Shown here piece by piece: positions 58,399 to 64,000 of a DNA stretch of 64,000 bases (positions are counted from its first letter, which is position 1; each line of letters opens with the position of its first letter). Under the pieces are notes generated by a model. It made no database searches, was not told the origin of the DNA, and saw nothing but the letters and a program-made list of their open reading frames with translations. The position numbers and the translations under genes were made by a program. Source of the stretch: Brettanomyces bruxellensis (taxonomy: Eukaryota > Ascomycota > Pichiomycetes > Pichiales > Pichiaceae); contig NC_054683.1 of assembly GCF_011074885.1 (NCBI RefSeq), forward strand, positions 186,001 through 250,000, read 5' to 3'.

Positions 58399-60984
58399 AT
58401 GATGAATTCAAACCAAACCAACACGACCGTCATAGGTGATATGCCGGATATTACTAGGGATGAAGCAAAGACAATACTTGACATTAAAGGAGGTGATAAA
58501 ATTATTGATGCGTACCAAATTCCGTATGCAATAAGAACCATCGCTGAGAATATGGAAAGTGTGGAAAGCAAATTTCCAGTGAGAAAATTTTTAGCCATGG
58601 AAAGTGGTGACCATTGTCCAGCAAGAATTAAACAATGCTTGCAACACTGTATCAGGCTGATCTTTCCAGAGACTCTTATTAGTGATGACAATCCGTCGAA
58701 TCTCAAGGCATTCTTTCGACTCAAGAATCGATGGTGCACCGACAAACCATCTGTGGTTGTCGATGCAGTTCTTACTCTAACTGAAAGACTTGCCAACGGA
58801 AAGTCAAAGTATCCAAGAAATGATAGCGAATGCTTGGCATGGTACATGGACATTACTGGAGGAAGGTATCATCCGGTGCTAGCGTTTTATTCATACGATA
58901 AATCATCCATTAAAATGGCATTTCAGCTAAATTATATCCCAAATGATGAATCATTCTATAATATCGGAACTGCTGAAATGGTAGACATTCTCCGGTACCT
59001 CAAAAATAATGGTGACTTGAAAACTGCAAAGCAGGAACCGGAGAAAGCAATGATTGCGAAACCCTCGGATGACTCAGGTGACAAAGATGAAAAGGGCATA
59101 TCTGCCAAGGGAAGACAATACCGCGAGGAAAAGGAATTTCGTTCATTCAAGAGAAAGGATTATGTACTTACCAAATACTGTACCTGCTTCATTTGCCATA
59201 GGCAGGGTCACATTGCAAGATATTGCCGCCACAGAAATGAATATAGCGGAAATTCCTGGAATCTCTATCACAGTACCTTCCGTGAGTGTGATCCAGGTGA
59301 TTCGTTGAATCACAACTCTTACATAAAAAGCACATACAAGATACCTCGGAACTATAAAGATGTATGTGAAAGTCCCGAAAGAAGCGAGTGGGAAGAAGCT
59401 ATTCAAACTGAGATGGAAACAATGAAAGAATACCATGTCTACACCTCACTCACAAAGAAGTCAATCCCACCCACTACCTCCATTATCCCGGGGAGACTGG
59501 TTTACGATGTCAAGAATGAAGGTAATGGGAAAAAAAGTTTCAAATGCAGACTTGCTGCGAAAGGTTTCAAACTGAAGGCAAGAACAAACTACACGGACGC
59601 ATATCCAGAGGTAATAGAGCATAGTTCACTACGAATGATCCTATCGCTAGCTGCCATACATGGATTGAAGATTAAACAGGTTGATATAAAGAATGCATTT
59701 TTGAATGGAAAACTCGAAAGCACAATTTACTTCGAGCCACCAAATGAGGTCAAACAATATAATGATGAAGTATGGGAACTTCACAAGGGACTATACGGTC
59801 TTAAACAAGCTCCTTTTATATGGTATAAAACGCTACGGAGAGCACTAGAAGCACGTGGCTTTACAATGTGCCCTCATGAGCCATGCATCGCATATAGAAG
59901 TGACTGCATCATTGCATTGTATGTCGACTATCTATTAATGTGCGGAAAAACTGATAAAGTTAACACTGAAGTTGTAAAGCAATTGGAAACGCAATTTAAA
60001 ATGGAGGACCTTGGATGTCCACGGATGTTTCTTGGAATGAATATTGATATGAACGGAAACGGAATCCAACTATCATTACGAGATTTCACTCAAAGGATAG
60101 CTGATGATTTCAAAATACAGGTCAAGGACAAGAAGGTGAATCAGCCGATTAATTGTAAAGAAGATATTATGATACTCCAAGAAATGGTGGGAATCGATAA
60201 TGGAACAATTGGTATCAAAGATGAATTAAACAAGGAAGAACAAAAAAGGTATCGATCAATAGTAGGTAAACTTCAATTCATGGCTTCATTAGTCAGATAT
60301 GATTTAGCCTATGCCACCTCATTCCTTGGAAGATTCTACACAAAGGCCAATCATAAACTCCTTAAGACAGCAGAAAAGGTATTGATGTATGCGATACAGA
60401 ATAAGGAATTTAACTTGAAATATAGGAGGAATCAAACCATTAATACTGAAATTATACCTGTAACTCCTGATGATGAAGTGGAAGAATCGGGAAAAACCAA
60501 TGATTACCCGTCTCCAAATGAATGGAATCTCACAACCATAACTAACTCAACTTTCGACTCTGATACTACTAGAGCACCACAATACGGATATATGGTATTC
60601 TTAAATGGAAACATAATCCAGTGGAAAAGCAAACACCGAGCAAGACCACAAACGTCATCAGCAACAGTCGAATACGTGGTATATGAGAGGGCATACATTG
60701 ATACTTTGGGTATAAAACGCGTTCTCGAATGCCTGAACTCTGCACCAAAATATATGATAATTGCGAACGATAACATGGCTGGTTTAAAGATGTGTTCAAC
60801 ACTAGGTCATCGAGAAGGAAATAGAGATCTAGATAGGAAATACTTAGAAGTGGCAGATGCAGTCGTACTAGATAGGGAAATCAAATTGATGTACATTGAA
60901 GACGAATTTAATCCAGCACACATGTTAACCAGATCATTAAACAAAAATATATTGGAGAAAGAACTTCAAGTGATAAATCAATGA
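58399..60984 (+). CDS. Copia-derived Gag-reverse transcriptase-RNase H fusion, RT active site altered, no protease or integrase
   Basis: One uninterrupted 861-codon frame. A Gag-like N-terminal part ends in a zinc knuckle CFICHRQGHIARYC (C263, C266, H271, C276). About 50 residues later the copia RT begins (NYKDVCESPERSEWEEAIQTEM) with CRLAAKGF, VDIKNAFLNG (catalytic D429) and GLYGLKQAPFIWY. The YxDD box reads YVDY (508-511), so one metal-binding Asp is lost. RNase H follows (IQWKSK, TVEYV, NDN, DLDRKY). The protease (DSG/DTG) and integrase (HHCC, DDE) that normally lie between Gag and RT are absent. It cannot be a self-sufficient element. An intact frame with broken LTRs suggests either recent trans-mobilisation or a retained host function. 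This is a yeast retroelement and no infectious agent. Confidence 0.9.
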   Translation: MMNSNQTNTTVIGDMPDITRDEAKTILDIKGGDKIIDAYQIPYAIRTIAENMESVESKFPVRKFLAMESGDHCPARIKQCLQHCIRLIFPETLISDDNPSNLKAFFRLKNRWCTDKPSVVVDAVLTLTERLANGKSKYPRNDSECLAWYMDITGGRYHPVLAFYSYDKSSIKMAFQLNYIPNDESFYNIGTAEMVDILRYLKNNGDLKTAKQEPEKAMIAKPSDDSGDKDEKGISAKGRQYREEKEFRSFKRKDYVLTKYCTCFICHRQGHIARYCRHRNEYSGNSWNLYHSTFRECDPGDSLNHNSYIKSTYKIPRNYKDVCESPERSEWEEAIQTEMETMKEYHVYTSLTKKSIPPTTSIIPGRLVYDVKNEGNGKKSFKCRLAAKGFKLKARTNYTDAYPEVIEHSSLRMILSLAAIHGLKIKQVDIKNAFLNGKLESTIYFEPPNEVKQYNDEVWELHKGLYGLKQAPFIWYKTLRRALEARGFTMCPHEPCIAYRSDCIIALYVDYLLMCGKTDKVNTEVVKQLETQFKMEDLGCPRMFLGMNIDMNGNGIQLSLRDFTQRIADDFKIQVKDKKVNQPINCKEDIMILQEMVGIDNGTIGIKDELNKEEQKRYRSIVGKLQFMASLVRYDLAYATSFLGRFYTKANHKLLKTAEKVLMYAIQNKEFNLKYRRNQTINTEIIPVTPDDEVEESGKTNDYPSPNEWNLTTITNSTFDSDTTRAPQYGYMVFLNGNIIQWKSKHRARPQTSSATVEYVVYERAYIDTLGIKRVLECLNSAPKYMIIANDNMAGLKMCSTLGHREGNRDLDRKYLEVADAVVLDREIKLMYIEDEFNPAHMLTRSLNKNILEKELQVINQ

Positions 60985-60985
60985 G

Positions 60986-61165
60986 CACGAGAGATATCTT
61001 CTTGTGTCTATATTAAATCTTATGTACAAGTTATATACTACAATGAATGTCGAAATACTGTACAAATCCGGTAACACTAACTTGAGCACAGATGCTATTA
61101 CAAATCTGATAACATTAACTTCAATACACCAAAATTCGCCCAGATAGAACATAATTAACCATGTA
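60986..61165 (+). mobile_element. Truncated 3' LTR remnant
   Basis: Starts only two bases after the stop codon and matches the 5' LTR from about 58150 on (GCACGAG, AGATATCTTCTTGTGTCTATA, GTACAAGTTATATACTACAAT, CCGGTAACACTAAC). The first 70 or so bases of the LTR are missing, as is any TG start, so the copy cannot act as a normal 3' LTR. Confidence 0.65.
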
Positions 61166-63526
61166 TTTCGAGTATTTTTAAGTCGAAACCTAACAACTAC
61201 CACATTTGTCGTGAATTCCGAAACGGGAAGAATCCGCAGATAAAATGAGAGCAACTCATTTCTTTCATCATTGTAACATACTAGTTGTTTTGTTCCTAAT
61301 AAACCACTACCTAACGCTTATTGTAACATTTCAACTGAAAGCAGCGGTAGATGTGGCTTTTGGTGCAAGGATGCTGTTCAGACTGCAAATGCTAGATACA
61401 GCAAGCAAAAGCAGGATCCTACCGAAATAGGAAAGCGACACTTTATCTTGCACTTTTTATACAACTTATGAACAAGATGTAACAGATGCGTCGACAGTCG
61501 CGTCTACATAAAGCTGCCCTGCCTTGTTTGTGCCCAAGAAAGCCCCGCTCATAAGGATTAAAGGTATTTAAGCATGTGCATTTCCCCTTTTTATCCAGTT
61601 CATTTACCTTCGTACTTAGTTCTTTTTACTTTTATACCTTTCCTTTCTTTAGCCTTAAAAACACCCAATACTAGTTATAACACAAACCTCACAAAGTAAT
61701 TGGCGTCACACTTAAACCAATTAACTAAAATACTACACAAGAAATACGATATGATATCGAGTTATCATCTCTTCACTTTACTCAGGGTATTCGAATTTGA
61801 ATGCTTGCAGTATATAAAAATATAGTTGCATACATTTCTAAATATAATGTGCTTCTTTATTATTCTCAGTTCTTCACTCTCAAACCTGCAAAGCAATAAA
61901 CAATGTGACATATGAAATGTCAAACAAATAGTAGCTAAAATTCACACTCATAAGATTTTCGATCGGTGGAGAGTGAAACAGTTCAATATTAGTATGGAAG
62001 CAAGAAAATCAGACAGGTATGAAATAGTAAAAATGGCGAAAACGTTTAATTGTGCTGAGAAGATATGTATGATACTGATGCTGGTTGAACCTGTATTTAA
62101 TGTATTACGATTATTTAGTCTGAAGAATAAATGACTAATAAGAAAGCTATAGTGTAATCCAGGTTCTGTGTGCAAAATGAAGACACTTACCCATATTGTG
62201 CGGACTACATTTTTAATAAGGAAGTTAAAGTGTTAGGTGAGTATTGTGCTGGTATTATATCTCTGAGAAGTTGTGACTAATTGTTCTTCGCCCTTGTTGT
62301 AACTAGTTAATGCTTATGTTTAGAGAATAGAACGTGTACCAGGCAAATGAAATGCACTTTCTGCTATTTGGATCAAGTACTAAATACAATATCGTGGGCA
62401 ACCTCTTGAAAATACAAAGAAACGATGCAACTTCTTACCCCACGGAAAACACAGACTTTTAAAGTCATCAAATCTAAAACGGTCCGATTGTTACGAAGGC
62501 GAGAAACCCCGACTTGATAATATTGGAAGACACGTGACATGATAAAAAAATACTACTCTGAGCATTTCTTGGCGATCCTGCAGATATCAGCATGTAAAAA
62601 AGCGGATATTATTTATGGTTAATTTTTGTGGATAGCAAAAAGTGGAACGTTAAGTCCTTGGGAAACGAGGGCATAAAATAGAGAAATGGTGACGTAATTA
62701 CAAACGGAGAAAGGGTTTGAAGACTACAGTCCCGTTAATCGACGCTAAAAAACGTGTGGGATAGAAAAAAACTTTAAACTTGAGAAAGTCCAATCAGAGT
62801 AAGCGGATGAATCGGCAAAAATATTTACAATGTCGCAAGCGCCTTTATTCGGCAAGGTGAGAATGTGACATCTCCCACATACAGGTCATAACCTATGATA
62901 GTACAAACTAGCTGTGCTAGATAAATAGAGTAAAACGAAAGAGATCCAATTAGAGGATTCGTTCGGGTCACTTAAAGGAAAAAAAATATAGGTACAGGAA
63001 TCCCACCTTTTTTTGAAGGATTTCTACTGGCCCAAAACCGAAAACCCCGACCTTGAGAAATTCAACGAGAGACGCCGGAACAAAAAAAGTTTTTCTCCGT
63101 CCTTTAGTATGCAATGTGGCTATGGCTGTGCAGTGGTTGGGGTGAAAAAAGAAAAAGAAAAAAGAGATAATTACCGCCCGCCAGATGAGCCAAACAATTT
63201 GGTTGGTTGAAGGATCAAAAGAGGGCATCGCGATTCAAAAAGCAGCCGCACAACGAGCAATAAGGTTAGCCGAATACGGGATCTGGGCGATTGAATCATT
63301 GTTATTGTTCCTGGCATCTGAGCGATGACTATTTCAGCCTTGTACCAGCATAGATGTTTAAATATGGCATGTATTCCCAAATATAAATGATCTGGAGACG
63401 ATATAAGGTGATTTTTTGAAGGGCAAGGATAATTGGCATTCAGATAGAGTATCGTTTGACTTTCTGAAGAGAAAGTAAGTGAATAGAATCTGAATCACGG
63501 GGATTGGTCAGATTTGGATATTAGCA

Positions 63527-63726
63527 TAGATCAAGATAGTAAGAATTACGCAAGAGATCAGGATAATAATTGGAGAAGACCAAGATAATAATTGGAGAGG
63601 ACCAAGATAATAATATTGCACGATATCAAGGTAATAATTGCAGAAGATCAAGATAATAATTGCGGAAGATCAAGATAATAATATTGCAGAAGATCAAGAT
63701 AATAGGATTACGCAAGTGTTCAAGAT
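63527..63726 (+). repeat. Tandem repeat upstream of the FNT gene, 21-24 bp unit
   Basis: About nine degenerate units of the form GATCAAGATAATAATTGCAG plus 1-4 bases, starting about 390 bp and ending about 190 bp before the ATG of the next gene. Variation is mainly GATC/GACC and an extra AT. Confidence 0.9.
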
Positions 63727-63917
63727 AAGCAGTAAAGAAAGCAGGACATAAACCAATACAAACTAATACAATCGGACACAGCCCAGTACAACACTATAGC
63801 TAGGAACAAACAAACTGCAGGTTTCACACAAGAAAACACAGTGTATAGATATTGAATAGCGTCTGAGCATAACCGGTATTAAAGAAGCATATAGTATAAT
63901 AAGCACAATCCAAAATC

Positions 63918-64000
63918 ATGGTGGACGATACACTATACATCACACCCCACGAGACAGCACTGGCAGTTGTTGCCACGTCAATGAAGAAGGCTAGACTGCG
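63918..64000 (+). CDS. Formate/nitrite-transporter family protein, N-terminus only (cut by window end)
   Basis: Starts at ATG 63918 and runs off the window after 27 full codons (MVDDTLYITPHETALAVVAT, then SMKKARL). This closely resembles the N-terminus of S. cerevisiae YHL008C, a fungal member of the FNT family of membrane channels for small monocarboxylates or related anions. The first membrane helix would lie just beyond the window. The call rests on a short but characteristic segment. Confidence 0.8.
   Translation, partial: MVDDTLYITPHETALAVVATSMKKARL

Larger units (their letters stand above)
60985..63917. other. Gene-poor region between the element and the FNT gene, 2.9 kb
   Basis: Beyond the LTR remnant I recognise no gene. 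A pyrimidine-rich stretch with TATTTAA (61561-61680) resembles a yeast promoter or LTR with nothing coding behind it, CACGTG lies at 62531-62536, and a tandem repeat is at 63527-63726. Small frames (61245-61430, 61948-62175, 62968-63228) lack relatives. Confidence 0.5.

Noticed and set aside
58338..58853. 171-codon minus-strand frame across the element's leader and Gag
   Set aside because: Antisense of the Gag part. The + strand frame is longer and has the zinc knuckle and RT motifs.
62531..62536. CACGTG as centromere element CDEI
   Set aside because: No CDEIII-like motif or 80-bp AT-only CDEII is found at the right distance, and point centromeres are not expected outside the Saccharomycetaceae.
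1..64000. tRNA, rRNA or CRISPR loci
   Set aside because: Matches to the tRNA B-box (GGTTCGA-like) were found only inside protein genes and without a fitting A-box or acceptor stem. There is no rRNA-like sequence, and the tandem repeats are contiguous without spacers of constant length, so they are not CRISPR. A covariance search could still find a missed RNA.

Overview
The window is nuclear chromosomal DNA of a budding yeast (Saccharomycotina). The genes are mostly uninterrupted, on both strands, and separated by AT-rich spacers. Nearly every protein has a recognisable Saccharomyces cerevisiae counterpart. The gene order is a mosaic of short blocks that are neighbours in S. cerevisiae: FUN12/RBG1, FUN14/SPO7/MDM10 and FUN30/ATS1 (chromosome I), COG4/YTH1 (XVI), RPB5/RIB7 (II), and RMD9/YGL108C (VII). 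The scrambling, the copia-type element with a Gag zinc knuckle, and a nuclease-family gene that I do not know from S. cerevisiae point to a lineage well outside Saccharomyces, perhaps a Pichiaceae/Brettanomyces-like yeast. That placement is inference.

Layout. 1-4.2 kb: the 3' part of a probable sorting-nexin gene, then FUN12 (eIF5B) on the minus strand with two apparent frameshifts in its lysine-rich N-terminus. 5.3-17 kb: an endonuclease/exonuclease/phosphatase-fold gene, FUN14, RBG1, COG4, YTH1, a BED-finger gene and SPO7. 17.5-32 kb: MDM10, FUN30, ATS1, RPB5, RIB7, RMD9, a YGL108C homologue and a DPP1-type lipid phosphatase. 32-47.5 kb: a solo LTR, an ethanolamine/choline kinase, DNA2, BBC1, a glutaredoxin-like gene and TOS1. 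48.8-57.5 kb: an OCH1/HOC1-type mannosyltransferase, an MDM31/32 gene, a 2.4-kb spacer with a GC-rich island, and a PSP1-domain gene. 57.5-64 kb: a Ty1/copia-derived element, a long gene-poor stretch, and the first 27 codons of a formate/nitrite-transporter gene.

Functional themes: translation and translational GTPases (FUN12, RBG1, possibly ATS1), mitochondrial architecture and expression (FUN14, MDM10, MDM31/32, RMD9), phospholipid metabolism (SPO7, DPP1, EKI1/CKI1), Golgi and cell wall (COG4, OCH1/HOC1, TOS1), genome maintenance (FUN30, DNA2), and RNA synthesis and 3' processing (RPB5, YTH1). There is no operon logic. Divergent pairs share promoters (FUN30/ATS1, RIB7/RMD9, RBG1/COG4, SPO7/MDM10, OCH1/MDM31, DNA2/BBC1).

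The most unusual item is the element at 58.1-61.2 kb. A single uninterrupted 861-codon frame joins a Gag with CCHC knuckle directly to reverse transcriptase and RNase H, with no protease or integrase. The RT active site reads YVDY instead of YVDD, and the flanking LTRs are diverged and one is truncated. An intact frame in an element that cannot transpose by itself suggests a domesticated gene or a trans-mobilised non-autonomous element. A second theme is that many spacers carry their own short degenerate tandem repeat, each with a different unit.
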